DNA of 64,000 bases from Apostichopus japonicus (lineage: Eukaryota; Echinodermata; Holothuroidea; Aspidochirotida; Stichopodidae), in contig NC_092577.1 in NCBI RefSeq assembly GCF_037975245.1, positions 14,904,013 to 14,968,012 on the forward strand, in the 5' to 3' direction. The position numbers were made by a program, and so were the translations under genes. Of this stretch, positions 32,301 to 42,700 are shown piece by piece (position 1 is the stretch's first letter; each line of letters begins with the position of its first letter). Under the pieces are notes generated by a model, which saw only the letters and a program-made list of their open reading frames with translations, was not told the DNA's origin and did not search any database.

Positions 32301-34430
32301 CACAGAAAGAAAGGAACAAACATGAAGAAATATACAAGATTAGATGTTAAGCATGCAGGCACAGAAAGAAAGGAACAAACATGAAGAAATATACAAGATT
32401 AGATGTTAAGCATGCAGGCACAGAAAGAAAGGAACAAACATGAAGAAATATACAAGATTAGATGTTAAGCATGCAGGCACAGAAAGAAAGGAACAAACAT
32501 GAAGAAATATACAAGATTAGATGTTAAGTATGCAGGCACAGAAAGAAAAACACAAACATAAAGAAATATACAAGATTAGATGTTAAGCATGCAGGCACAG
32601 ACACAAAGAAACAAACATGAAGATATATACAATATTAGAAGTTAAGCATGCAGGCACAGAAGAAACAAACAAACAGACATAAATATATAAACAAGATGAG
32701 ATGCTAAGCATGCAGGCACAGAAAGAAACAAACAAACATGAAGAAATATACAAGATTAGATGTTAAGCATGCAGGCACAGAAAGAAACAAACAAACAGAC
32801 ATAAATATATAAACAAGATGAGATGTTTAGCATGCAGGCACAGAAAGAAACAAACAAATATGAAGAAATATACAAGATTAGATGTTAAGCATGCAGGCAC
32901 AGAAAGAAAGGAACAAACTTGAAGAAATATACAAGATTAGATGTTAAGCATGCAGGCACAGAAAGAAACAAACAAACATGAAGAAATATACAAGATTAGA
33001 TGTTAGCATGCAGGCACAGAAAGAAACAAACAAACAGACATAAATATATAAACAAGATGAGATGTTTAGCATGCAGGCACAGAAAGAAACAAACAAATAT
33101 GAAGAAATATACAAGATTAGATGTTAAGCATGCAGGCACAGAAAGAAACAAACAAATATGAAGAAATATACAAGATTAGATGTTAAGCATGCAGGCACAG
33201 AAAGAAACAAACAAACAGACATAAATATATAAACAAGATTAGATGCTAAGCATGCAGGCACAGAAAGAAACAAACAAACATGAAGAAATATACAAGATGA
33301 GATGTTAAGCATGCAGGCACAGAAAGAAACAAACAAACAGACATAAATATATAAACAAGATGAGATGTTTAGCATGCAGGCACAGAAAGAAACAAACAAA
33401 TATGAAGAAATATACAAGATTAGATGTTAAGCATGCAGGCACAGAAAGAAACAAACAAATATGAAGAAATATACAAGATTAGAAGTTAAGCATGCAGGCT
33501 CAGAAAGAAACAAACAAACATGAAGAAATATACAAGATTAGATGTTAAGCATGCAGGCACAGAAAGAAACAAACAAACAGACATAAATATATAAACAAGA
33601 TGAGATGTTTAGCATGCAGGCACAGAAAGAAACAAACAAACAGACATAAATATATAAACAAGATGAGATGTTTAGCATGCAGGCACAGAAAGAAACAAAC
33701 AAACATACATAAATATATAAACAAGATGAGATGTTTAGCATGCAGGCACAGAAAGAAACAAACAAACATACATAAATATATAAACAAGATGAGATGTTTA
33801 GCATGCAGGCACAGAAAGAAAAAAACAAATATGAAGAAATATACAAGATTAGAAGTTAAGCATGCAGGCGTAGAAAGAAAAAAGTGAACATGAAGAAACA
33901 CAAGATTAGATGTTTGCATGCAGGCACATAACAAACATGAAGCCTGCAGGGTAAGATACATAACAAGCATAAAAATAACAAAGAAAGATGGAGAACTGTT
34001 TTGGATTAGATGATGAACATGTTGACACGTAAACAAACATAATTGTAGCAGCTTTCATGGCCTAGAGACACAGACTAAAGAAGTAACTCAATCAAATGAA
34101 AGTAAACATGGAGAAGTTAGCACGGTAAACTAAAGTAAAAGCAAGTATTTTGAATACTTTTCCCTATATCGTTATTTGTATCGTGATTTGTGTCTTGTTT
34201 GCTTCTGTTTCAGAATCGCAGATGAAAGTGCAATATTGGATAGGACAAACTCATCGTTGGAAGAACCAAACTCATATAACTTACAGAAGCAGATTAGAAT
34301 ACTTTCCAAGAAAGTCGCAGACTTAGAAGAACGACAGAATAACCGTGAATACAGAGAGACCGCCTTCATGGCGGCCGCGGTGGCTTACGTCATCTACAAA
34401 GGGTTCAAGTATTTCTCTAGTCCATACTGA
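26263..34430 (+). CDS. MFF: Mitochondrial fission factor (MFF/Tango11) homologue, five coding exons, 219 aa
   Basis: Joined exons 26263-26376, 28232-28367, 30177-30251, 31926-32043 and 34214-34430 give 660 nt with a TGA stop. MFF is a tail-anchored outer-membrane protein of mitochondria and peroxisomes that recruits the dynamin DRP1 for fission. Family marks: MDDMNRIQYSAEY at residues 17-29, NVPERILLAG at 75-84, LDLGD and the PPRTLTLDEFHFP stretch, then a Leu-heptad coiled coil at about 171-195. A hydrophobic C-terminal anchor at about 198-215 ends in KGFKYFSSPY. Length falls within the range of short MFF forms. An in-frame TGA two codons before the ATG fixes the start; that exon begins after TTTCAG at 26233, so there is an untranslated first exon upstream. 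All splice phases agree (0, 1, 1, 2). Introns 1, 2 and 4 carry repeats related to the ends of the preceding exons. Confidence 0.88.
26388..26427 (+). repeat. Degenerate tandem copy of the MFF exon 1 end and donor
   Basis: TACAGTGC, ACAAACAGTAAACTGTAG|GTACCT mirrors the exon end TACAGTGC, ATCAACAGTAAAATGCAG|GTATGT directly before it. Confidence 0.65.
26435..26850 (-). repeat. Right arm of the large inverted repeat, in MFF intron 1
   Basis: Reverse complement of 23860-24298. It is bordered on both sides by the same 17 bases GTAGGTACCTACAGTAT (at about 26424 and 26849), like a target-site duplication, so this arm looks like the inserted copy. Confidence 0.75.
26868..26920 (+). repeat. Second degenerate copy of the MFF exon 1 end and donor
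   Basis: CAGACATAAACAGTAAACTAAAG|GTACGT resembles the exon end CAGACATCAACAGTAAAATGCAG|GTATGT. It is separated from the first copy by the inserted inverted-repeat arm. Confidence 0.6.
27633..28046. mobile_element. ~414-bp 'GGTCACACTA' inverted-repeat element in MFF intron 1
   Basis: The left end AAAGGCCCGGTCACACTA and inverted right end AAAGGTCCGGTCACACTA match at 17 of 18 bases. Similarity continues into TTTTATTGGAATAC and TCCGATTTT. CGGATAGC/CGATT words fill the interior. A miniature TIR element; its superfamily is uncertain. The open frames on both strands are not genes. Confidence 0.75.
28232..28367 (+). CDS. MFF: MFF coding exon 2
   Basis: Residues 39-83 plus one base, with the NVPERILLAG motif. 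Acceptor ATTTTTAG, donor GCTG|GTGAGG. The last ~60 bases and this donor are the unit expanded in the array that follows. Confidence 0.87.
28368..30040 (+). repeat. ~100-bp minisatellite made of the MFF exon 2 end plus its 5' splice site, ~17 copies
   Basis: Each unit contains GACAGCCAGTCCTGCTCATG (exon sequence), GAGAGGATACTGTTAGC, a donor (mostly TG|GTAAGG), GACTACTGATATTATTGTAA and a GGTATGGGGGTGG linker. The GACAGCCAG word starts at about 28410, 28514, 28616, 28712, 28817, 28918, 29020, 29110, 29211, 29317, 29410, 29512, 29619, 29717, 29815, 29911 and 30008. The last unit is truncated. Units 1-7 and 8-14 repeat the same order of variants about 700 bp apart. Confidence 0.92.
30177..30251 (+). 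CDS. MFF: MFF coding exon 3
   Basis: 75 nt, phase 1 to 1, residues 84-108 plus one base. The acceptor is an unbroken T tract of about 18 bases followed by GTATAG. Confidence 0.85.
30260..31920 (+). other. MFF intron 3, no further feature
   Basis: AT-rich. Contains a 27-bp word (from 31482) also present at 9519. A segment near 31550 has CACAAAGCCAACTGGCT, also found inverted near 51490 next to NXPE. The open frames here do not resemble proteins. Confidence 0.5.
31926..32043 (+). CDS. MFF: MFF coding exon 4
   Basis: Residues 109-147 plus two bases, including PPRTLTLDEFHFP. Acceptor CCTGCTAAG, donor GCAGG|GTAAGA. Confidence 0.85.
32085..33960 (+). repeat. ~60-bp minisatellite in MFF intron 4, about 30 copies
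   Basis: Two subtypes alternate: ~60 bp (AAGATTAGATGTTAAGCATG, CAGGCACAGAAAGAAAGGAA, CAAACATGAAGAAATATAC) and ~63 bp (AAGATGAGATGTTTAGCATG with CAGACATAAATATATAAAC). Unit lengths divisible by three keep frames open on both strands, giving 95-163-codon pseudo-ORFs with no meaning. The final degenerate unit (33915-33960) reads CATGAAGCCTGCAGGGTAAG. Confidence 0.92.
34214..34430 (+). CDS. MFF: MFF coding exon 5 and stop
   Basis: Residues 148-219: the acidic linker, the coiled coil LQKQIRILSKKVADLEERQ and the C-terminal membrane anchor. Acceptor TTCTGTTTCAG; TGA at 34428-34430. Confidence 0.9.
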
Positions 34431-35100
34431 AGGACAAGGAAAGAGAGAGACCTTTGGTAATGTTCGGAGAGGGCTGTACTTTCTACTTTCGGGCAGAATG
34501 GTAATATGTAAAATGGTCCCAAAGAATCTCCTTATGACTGTGATTGTAAATATCAAACTTTCAGCTGACCTTGCCATGCAAAACTCTCCGAATTCTAATA
34601 TTCAAGAAAAGAAAAATGAAACCTCCAAGAAATTGAAACATAAGTCATTTCGCTTGTACAGTAGTTGGGATTATAAGTTTGAAAAAGTTTTTAAAAATTA
34701 TAATTTATAAGTTTTGAAGTCCCTAAATCTCTGCAATGCTGCTTCCTGCTTCTGAGACAATAGTTCTCTGGACAAAACCTACCTGTTTTGGATCAAACAG
34801 ATTAATTAATAATTAAGCTGATCAGGGGCTCGACTACACTGAAAGTCCGAGATGCATTCGACTGGTCTAAACATCACCAAAACATAGCAACTCAAGTCAG
34901 TCAGAGATGAGCTGCTCTCGGGTCTGGTCACATGACGTGATCTACGTGACACAAAGAGAATAGCAGCTGGTACTGAATCAAACTCAAAAGTTACTGTCTG
35001 GTAAAAGTGGCAAATGTAGTGTGCAGTTCCTATGGCTGTTAATAGTGCACTCAGAAAGAAGTATGAACTTAATACACAGGGAGAATTACTGGTGAACAAC
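34431..35100 (+). other. Probable MFF 3' untranslated region and flank
   Basis: AT-rich. No canonical AATAAA was found in the first 600 bases, so the transcript end is not placed. Open frames here are shadows. Confidence 0.35.
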
Positions 35101-35109
35101 GTAGAATGC

Positions 35110-35215
35110 ACGTGCCCAGTCACATTTGTGAATTGTGGTAGAACATCATTTGAATCTGGGTTACCAGGCCAGTGCTCTACCAACAGATATCCAGCCCAGC
35201 ACTCTACCAACTGAG
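35110..35215 (-). repeat. tRNA-like head of a SINE-type repeat
   Basis: Read on the minus strand: GTTGGTAGAGCACTGGCC (box A region), then TGGTAACCCA, then GATTCAAATGATG (box B-like). The order and spacing are those of a tRNA 5' half through T-arm. The adjoining array is built from the box A segment of this same sequence. Confidence 0.6.
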
Positions 35216-36945
35216 ATATCCAGCACTCTACTAACTGAGATATCCAGCCCAGCACTCTACCAACTTAGATATCCAGCCCAGCACTCTACCAACTTAGATA
35301 TCCAGCCCAGCACTCTACCAACTTAGATATCCAGCCCAGCACTCTACCAACTGAGATATCCAGCCCAGTGCTCTACCAACTGAGATATCCAGCCCAGTGC
35401 TCTACCAACTGAGATATCCAGCCAAACACTCTAGCAACTGAAGTATCCAGCCCAGCAGTCTACCAACTGAGATATCCAGCCCAGCAGTCTACCAACTGAG
35501 ATATCCAGCCCCAGCACTCTAGCAACTGAGACATCCAGCCCAGCACTCTACCAACTGAGATATCCAGCCCAGCACTCTACCAACTGAGATATCCAGCCCA
35601 GCACTCTACCAACTGAGATATCCAGCCCAGCACTCTACCAACTGAGATATCCAGCCCAGCACTCTACCAACTGAGATATCCAGCCCCAGCACTCTAGCAA
35701 CTGAGACATCCAGCCCAGCACTCTACCAACTGAGACATCCAGCCCAGCACTCTACCAACTGATATATCCAGCCCAGCACTCTACCAACTGAGATATCCAG
35801 CCCAGCACTCTACCAACTGAGATATCCAGCCCAGCACTCTACCAACTGAGATATCCAACCCAGCACTCTACCAACTGAGATATCCATCCCAGCACTCTAC
35901 CAACTTAGATATCCAGCCCAGCACTCTACCAACTTAGATATCCAGCCCAGCACTCTACCAACTTAGATATCCAGCCAAACACTCTAGCAACTGAGATATC
36001 CAGCCCAGCAGTCTACCAACTGAGATATCCAGCCCAGCACTCTACCAACTGAGATATTCAGCCCAGCACTCTACCAACTGAGATATCCAGCCCAGCACTC
36101 TACCAACTGAGATATCCAACCCAGCACTCTACCAACTGAGATATCCATCCCAGCACTCTACCAACTTAGATATCCAGCCCAGCACTCTACCAACTTAGAT
36201 ATCCAGCCCAGCACTCTACCAACTTAGATATCCAGCCAAACACTCTAGCAACTGAGATATCCAGCCCAGCAGTCTACCAACTGAGATATCCAGCCCAGCA
36301 CTCTACCAACTGAGATATTCAGCCCAGCACTCTACCAACTGAGATATCCAGCCCAGCAGTCTACCAACTGAGATATCCAGCCCAGCAGTCTACCAACTGA
36401 GATATCCAGCCCAGCAGTCTACCAACTGATATATCCAGCCCAGCACTCTACCAACTGAGATATCCAGCCCAGCACTTTACCAACAGATATCCAGCCCAAC
36501 ACTCTAGCAACTGAGATATCCAGCCCAGCAATCTACCAACTGAGATATCCAGCCCAGCACTGTACCAACTGAGATATCCAGCCCAGCACTCTACAAACTG
36601 AGATATCCAGCCCAGCGCTCTACCAACTGAGGTATCCAGCCCAGCACTCTACGAATATATATCCAGCACTCTAGCAACTGAGACATCCAGCCCAGCGCTC
36701 TACCAACTGAGATATCCAGCCCAGCACTCTACCAATAGATATATCCAGCCCAGCACTCTACCAACTGAAATATCCAGCCTAGCACTCTTCCAAGTGAGAT
36801 ATCCAGCCCAGAGCTCTACCAACTGAGGTATCCAGCCCAGAGCTCTACCAACTGAGGTATCCAGCCCAACACTACCAATATATATCCAGCACTCTACCAA
36901 CTGAGATATCCAGCCCAGCGCTCTACCAACTCAGATATCCAACCC
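35170..36945 (-). repeat. 29-bp minisatellite, ~60 copies, tRNA D-arm-derived
   Basis: On the minus strand the unit contains GGATATCTCAGTTGGTAGAG followed by TGCTGGGCT, which is the 5' end and D-arm/box A of a tRNA. Variants (CACTCT/CAGTCT, ACTGAG/ACTTAG) occur in blocks, and a larger segment (about 35860-36060) reappears at about 36100-36300. There are no spacers, so it is not a CRISPR array. Confidence 0.9.
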
Positions 36946-36959
36946 TTAGTTGGTGGCAA

Positions 36960-38230
36960 TCCCTTCATTTAGTGATATAAATTTGTTTGTATCACATTGT
37001 ATAATATTGTTATTTTGTTAAAGAACGTGATGTATCTGGTGGACATTTCAACCAATAATAACAATGACTTTTTGTGTCTTTTGTGAAGAAGATTAAGTGA
37101 ATGTTGGTGCTAACAGTTTACTCATTCTGGAGTTTATTATCAGATGTTCCTTCAAGGGTGGTCAACAGTCAGAAACAAAATTGTAAGGAAATAGATTAAG
37201 TTATGTATAATTAACTGCGTTCTCCCAATAGACCTTAAATATCTCCTTATTGTTTAAAAGAATTTTCTGGTGACTGAAGTTAATTGCTTTGCACAATGGC
37301 TGATAATTTTCGGAATCGTTAAGGCAAAAAACCAGATCATAGTAATGACCATTTGTCTCAAATTATGTAAATCCATCTTGCAATAGCAGAATGGATAATG
37401 TCTTCAAGGCACTTCAGCTGTAGATGTCTTTGTTTTTCTCTGTAATTTGTTGATCATTCATCCACAAAAAAATTCAGAGTTTCATTAACTTTATTCAAGT
37501 GCAGACAAATGTGGCTGCTAAAAAAATATTCCAAGTGTAACATGTTTCAAGAATAAAGCAATAAGAAGATGATAAAAGCCTAAAGTAGATCATTTTACCA
37601 GATGAAATCACAGACCGGTTACTGAGATCGACTTTCTGATGTTGTTGAAGCAGCGAGTTGTAAGTTACAATCAGCCATATCTCATATATTGTGAGGAACA
37701 AGATGCCAGCAAACAGGGTTATTATTTTTTTACTGAAAATTTAAGGTGTTTGAAAGGAGATAGGGATATTGCTAGCAATGTTACTGTTACATTGCAGAGA
37801 ATACAGGCAGTGGACCAAAATACATCATTGGAGAATTGTTGTGTTAGTTGAGAAGTTTGTAGAGCTGCTTGGCGCCTGAATATTTGTGTTTTTCTACTGA
37901 ATTGGCTACTTGGACAACCAAAACGTAAGACCAAGTTGTGGGAGGGGGGGCAATCCGAAAAAAAAGTTCTCCAAAATTTGGCATGCTATCTCTTGGTTTG
38001 GGATGTCGTTTATTCATGTGGAAAGCGAATTTCAGGAGACACACGTGCACCCTACAACCTAAAGTGGCCGATACTAATGTCATCAAACATACAAGGTCAA
38101 GCAAACAAGACAAATTTGAATAGTCGGTTTTTTAAGATTGATTTATGAACATTATTTTATGTGGACACAATATTAAATGGAAATAAATATGTATCATTTT
38201 TGGAACTAATTTTATTTGAATCTCTGTTTG
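36960..38230. other. Non-coding stretch, nothing recognised
   Basis: AT-rich. AATAAA words at about 37552 and 38182 on the plus strand could end a transcript. Overlapping short open frames at 37640-38150 have no family features. Confidence 0.45.
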
Positions 38231-38239
38231 TTTCTCCTC

Positions 38240-38565
38240 TGGCAGAGTAGCCCCTGGGTTGATTAGAGTGCTGGAACTCCCTGTAGCTTCGGGTAGAAGA
38301 TCCTGCCCTCGGGGTTGATGAGAGGGCTTTGACTCCCTATAGCTTCGGGTAGAGGGTACAGATCCTTACTTGGGACTGGACTTCAGGTAGCTTCAAGTAG
38401 AGGGTACAGATCCTGCCATGGGGGTTAATTGCAGGGTTGGACTCCTAGTAGCTTCGAGTAGATGGTACAGATCCTTCCTTGGGGATTGATTAGAAGGCTG
38501 GACTCCCTGTAGCTTCGGGTAGAGGGTACCGATCCAGTCATGGGGGTTGATTACAGGGTTGGACT
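38240..38565. repeat. Tandem repeat, ~60-65-bp unit, about five copies
   Basis: GGGTTGATTAGAG..GGACTCCCTGTAGCTTCGGG..TAGAGGGTACAGATCC recurs. The array is interrupted on its right side by the hAT element at 38566; GGTTGGACT resumes directly after the element. Confidence 0.8.
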
Positions 38566-39373
38566 CAGTGGCGGACTAGCCACGCGGGCATTTGGGCAAT
38601 GCCCGGTGGGCTGGGGAGCCTGGTAAAATTTACAGCCCATTTTCACAGTAGTTAATATATAGAATACAGACGGGTTGTGTAGAACTATTTATTTTAACTG
38701 TGGGAATCAGTCATGTGAAGACTGCCCTCGATCTCTGCTGCAGCTACAAGGTGCTCCTCAAGTTGAATCTTTACACCGATGCTGACAAGAGCATTGAGCT
38801 TGCTTACAAGCTGCTGATAACGCTACCTGTCTCACAAGTGGCATGTGAACGTTCTTTCTCTGCCTTGAAGAGACTCAAAAACCGTTTGAAGAAGTACAAC
38901 GACACAAGAACATCTTGAGGCGTTCATGTTGATGTCTGTGGAAAAAAGGATCTTGGCCAAATTTGACACTAAAAATATCATTGATGGTGTGGCTGCCAGA
39001 AGCAGCGAACTGCGTAGGCTCCTATACTCTCGTAGACATGACATGTGCTCGTGTTATTGAACATATATTTTAGTGGATTGTATTTAGGTTTTAACTTTTC
39101 TTCAGTTTAATCAAGTGTTGCTTTCGGAAATTTTTTTTTTGGGGGTCTTTTATAAAGGATTATTGTAACATACAAAATTGAGAAATATAGCACCATTTTG
39201 CATCTAGGCATTCCTTAACTTCAAAATAATCTCAAAGGGGAGGGGGACACCCCAGGCCTCCCCTTAGACCCCTTCCCCAGGATGGCGATCACTAGTAAGT
39301 AACATATCAATGAACAATGGGCCGGTCTAGGTGAAAAATGCCCGGGCTGGTTTTAAGACCCAGTCCGACCCTG
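38566..39373 (+). mobile_element. Deleted hAT transposon, 808 bp, with 8-bp target duplication
   Basis: The element starts CAGTGGCGGACTAG and ends CAGTCCGACCCTG, so the inverted ends are CAGTGGCGGACTAG and CAGGGTCGGACTGG. GGGCATTT lies within 40 bases of each end. It is flanked on both sides by GTTGGACT (38558-38565 and 39374-39381). An 8-bp duplication and CAG-type ends are hAT hallmarks. It retains only the C-terminal part of a transposase, so it is an internally deleted copy. Confidence 0.85.
38700..39058 (+). pseudogene. hAT transposase C-terminal dimerisation domain, frameshifted
   Basis: The first frame (to 38918) contains LLITLPVSQVACERSFSALK followed by RLKNRLKK, the classic hAT C-terminal dimerisation motif. 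A frame change near 38905 leads into EHLEAFMLMSVEKRILAKFD and continues to a TGA/TAA near 39058. The N-terminal BED finger and catalytic core are absent. It resembles the transposase-derived ZMYM1-type proteins. Not functional. Confidence 0.8.
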
Positions 39374-39384
39374 GTTGGACTGAT

Positions 39385-40780
39385 GAAGAATTTAGATTAT
39401 TTTAAAGCAACAGATTGAATAAGCGGTAAATCGCAACAGTTGTAAAGTGTAAATAAAAGTCAATGCTAGATATCCATCTCAACCCATTTTCAATTCCTGG
39501 ATATAAAACATAATTCAGTCTCTACGTCAATCGTATCTTTGAGGGCGGACTAAATGTGTTCATTGAGGCTTTATTGTATATACCTATGACTCATGACATA
39601 AAAAAAATTATCCTGTTACACACATTTCATTAGATTTCAGTTAGTCATTGATTGTTTATTGTTGCCTAGGCAACATATTGCAGGCGCCTCGTTTTGCAAG
39701 CACGGTAGGCCTAATTCTTTTGTGAATAATAAAGCCCAGTGACCGTTCTTCCATTTCATTAGCTACCTCCTAAATTATACAGTCAACGTAAAATCAACAC
39801 ACACACGCACATGCAAGAAAAGTATTTATTATATATTATGTTATAATGAACTCGGTACGGCGTATGATATATGCAGTTGTATTAACACACAAAACATCTT
39901 TGAACCACCATGTCGATGACACTTGATTACATAACGTTTTGACTCTCCTCGTGTTGACTTTCAGGTGAGCGGAATAATTAAGAGGAATAGCTTGACTAAT
40001 TATATAACGTTAAGTGTGTACCAAGTGTAATAGGTTGGATTGACCGACGATGGTATACTAGAATTATAAGCAGCTCTCAGGTTGTCAATATACCTTCACA
40101 TGAAAATTCACAACACTGGAAAACTCGCTCCAGTCTAAGTTGTCCTATCTTTGTGTTTTGTGTAGTCTATATGTTGATTTCAGTTCCTTATATGATATAT
40201 ATCATTTATTCTGCAATTTACATGCTGCCTTCACTGTGCTCTCTAATTACAATATAATCATTTCATTGATGACTTTGTAGAGTTGGCGTCTGGTTTTATC
40301 TCAGTATGCACTTATCTGCAATTCTGCATGCTCTTAGAAATCTGTGTGGAGTACCGGAGACCATCTTTAGTTGCCCTATCTCACTGTTTTAAATCAATAC
40401 AGTTTCTCACACTAAAGTATGGCAGTGGGACCTTTCAGGAATTAGGTACTACGTTAATTCATGAAACAGCTAGTAATTTGTATTGTATTCACAAATTAAA
40501 TGAGCTCAATGTTCACACTTGTTAGATGGAATAGTATATGTAAAGCTGAAATGAGCACATTATCTGAAGAAGTCCTTAAGTACTCGATAATTAATGCTCT
40601 TGGCAGAATAAAAACTTGGCTAATATCTTAGTTTGCAGTTTGGTGATGAATACATGTAAACAAAACTTTGATGGACATGTCAGAACGGTAGGAAAACGGC
40701 TACAAAACGCAAACAGATGCTTTAATAACAGGTATTTAATTTAAGCTACTGTCTAGCTAATTAGGAAATCGTTTCATGGC
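39385..40780. other. Non-coding stretch, nothing recognised
   Basis: AT-rich. An 80-codon frame at 40283-40525 lacks recognisable features. Confidence 0.45.
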
Positions 40781-40809
40781 GTGATTGTTTTTTTTTTCTT
40801 TCAGAATTG

Positions 40810-41290
40810 ATACAAGCCGTTGCGGAACTGCATACAAATTGTCACAGCCTTTCTACACCAACCTATTATTCACGATTAATCCACTTAATGTCGTTTTCTA
40901 CAAATATGTCTTTCATTTTTTCGACAAAGATCCTTTTTTTATGAGCAAACAGCTATCTGAAAAACAATTGTGTATGACCAAGCCCAGCAGCCGCCAAAAT
41001 TCAAATGTAATGAATGTTATGCACAATGAGTAACAATAGTGGAGGCCACTCATACAAATGTAGCGGAACTGCGAACAAATTTTCACAGCCTTACTACACC
41101 CACCTATTATTCACGATCAACTAAGAATTTCCACTTAATGTTGCTTTCTACAAATATATTTTTTCGACAAAGATCGTTTTTTTTTATATAAGCAAACAGC
41201 TATCTGAAAAACCATTGTGTACGGCGAAACGCAGCAGCCGCCAAAATTCAAATGTAATGAATGGTATGCACAATAAGTAATAATAGTGAA
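40810..41290. repeat. Tandem duplication of a ~245-bp segment
   Basis: Copy 1 begins at GCGGAACTGCATACAAATTG (about 40820) and copy 2 at GCGGAACTGCGAACAAATTT (about 41062). They share CACCTATTATTCACGAT, AACAGCTATCTGAAAAAC and GCAGCCGCCAAAATTCAAAT. Roughly 85-90% identical by eye. Confidence 0.85.
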
Positions 41291-41511
41291 GGTCAGATCT
41301 CCAGCTGTGCGTATATGTGCATAGGATGTAGTACCCTATATATAATATAATAGGTGTTCTAACAAAACACGAAGAGCATATGTACAGTACTGTGAAAATA
41401 ATATCGGCAGGTCAATAACAATGAAACCGTCGAAATCGATAGACTCAGTTCGGTAATTCATTTCAATTCATTTTATTTTATTTGTTTCTTCACAATAAAA
41501 ATACAGAGAAG

Positions 41512-41612
41512 TGTCATATCAACAACAGGGAAAATTTTGAAAGGAAGCACTCCAAAATCCAACACATATCAACAACAGGGAAAATTGTGAAAGGAAGCAC
41601 TCCAAAATCCAG
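41512..41612. repeat. Two tandem copies of a ~53-bp unit
   Basis: ATATCAACAACAGGGAAAAT followed by GAAAGGAAGCACTCCAAAAT occurs twice, almost unchanged. Confidence 0.85.
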
Positions 41613-41732
41613 AGGGCTTGACTAGTAGAGCGCTCACGTGAATGAATAAATAGAGGAGCAATACAAGATAACAGTAACACTTATATCCACACACGCACCA
41701 ACCCAATACGTATAACCCATCCAGCCCACCCC

Positions 41733-41779
41733 CATATATATATATATATGTATACGTATATATTTATATATATCTATCT

Positions 41780-41828
<49 letters not shown>

Positions 41829-41955
41829 ATTGAATACAAAAACACACACGCATATATATTTATATATAAGCATATGCATAAAAAATACATATATATCATA
41901 TATATACATATATGTAACATATATGTATATACATGATATATATATATTATATGCA
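41733..41955. repeat. AT-rich microsatellite cluster
   Basis: Imperfect TATA, TATG and ACAT runs abut the broken end of the Ty3/gypsy fragment on the right. Confidence 0.9.
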
Positions 41956-41959
41956 TATA

Positions 41960-42700
41960 GTGGGCTAGCGATCTTAGAAGAGTCCTTCATGAAGCGTCGA
42001 TAGAACGCTGCCTTACCTAGGAAGCATCTCAGATCTTTGACGGAACTTGTGGTGGGCCAGTTTTGTATGGTAGTATTCCTGGTTCTGTAGCAATTCTTTC
42101 TGCTTAAACAACATGACCGAGATAATGTCCCTTTTCCTGGAGTAAGTACAACTAAATTGGTTTCACCTTCAGTCCATGTTTCTAGAACTTCTCCCAATCG
42201 TTGTATTATTTATAGTGTGATTCAAAGTCCCCCAAGCATAATTATGTCATCACGGTACAGCAGAACCATAATTCTTGTTCGCATTGCAAGCCTACATGAA
42301 ATGCTGACAAGTTCCAGGAGAATTCAAATAGGTCCATAGGAGTTGTGAAGGTTGTTTTTGACGTATCATCTGCCTCCCAATAAACCTGCCAATACCCACT
42401 GACCACATCTTAAGTAGAAAAGAGTTTAGCTTTACCTAGAGCAGTAAGCGGCTCTTCAAGCCTGGGAAGTGGGTATAGGCATCATAACAAGTAACGGTAT
42501 TTGATCGTCTATAGTCGACACATATTCTAATGTTGCTATTGTAGTGATGCAGAATTAAACTCATTATTTACTGTTAAGTTATTCCTTCTGGCCACATAGC
42601 TGTTACTATGTAACCTTCTGGATATGTGTCAGTCACCTGCACAGGTACAGGAAGGTCTCTGCCATTGCCTTAAACCCTTGGCATATTCATAAGAAGAGCA
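41960..42700 (-). pseudogene. Ty3/gypsy reverse transcriptase fragment
   Basis: Minus-strand reading, in several frames: IRICVDYRRSN near 42510-42540, a YPLP-like segment with ..RLEEPLTALG after it, an active-site box that reads YRDD (42246-42257), and NWPTTSSVKDLRCFLGKAAF followed by YRRFMKDSSKIASPLY (about 41965-42080). These are the successive landmarks of a gypsy-type reverse transcriptase. Stops and frame changes separate them. It ends abruptly at the microsatellite; RNase H and integrase are missing. Confidence 0.8.

Noticed and set aside
33124-34036. 97-163-codon minus-strand frames with repeated CLYIYVCLFVSFCACMLN-type units
   Set aside because: The array unit length is a multiple of three, so frames stay open by default. 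No start, signal or conservation argument.
35170-36945. CRISPR-like array of 29-bp repeats
   Set aside because: Units are contiguous with no spacers, and the genome is that of an animal.
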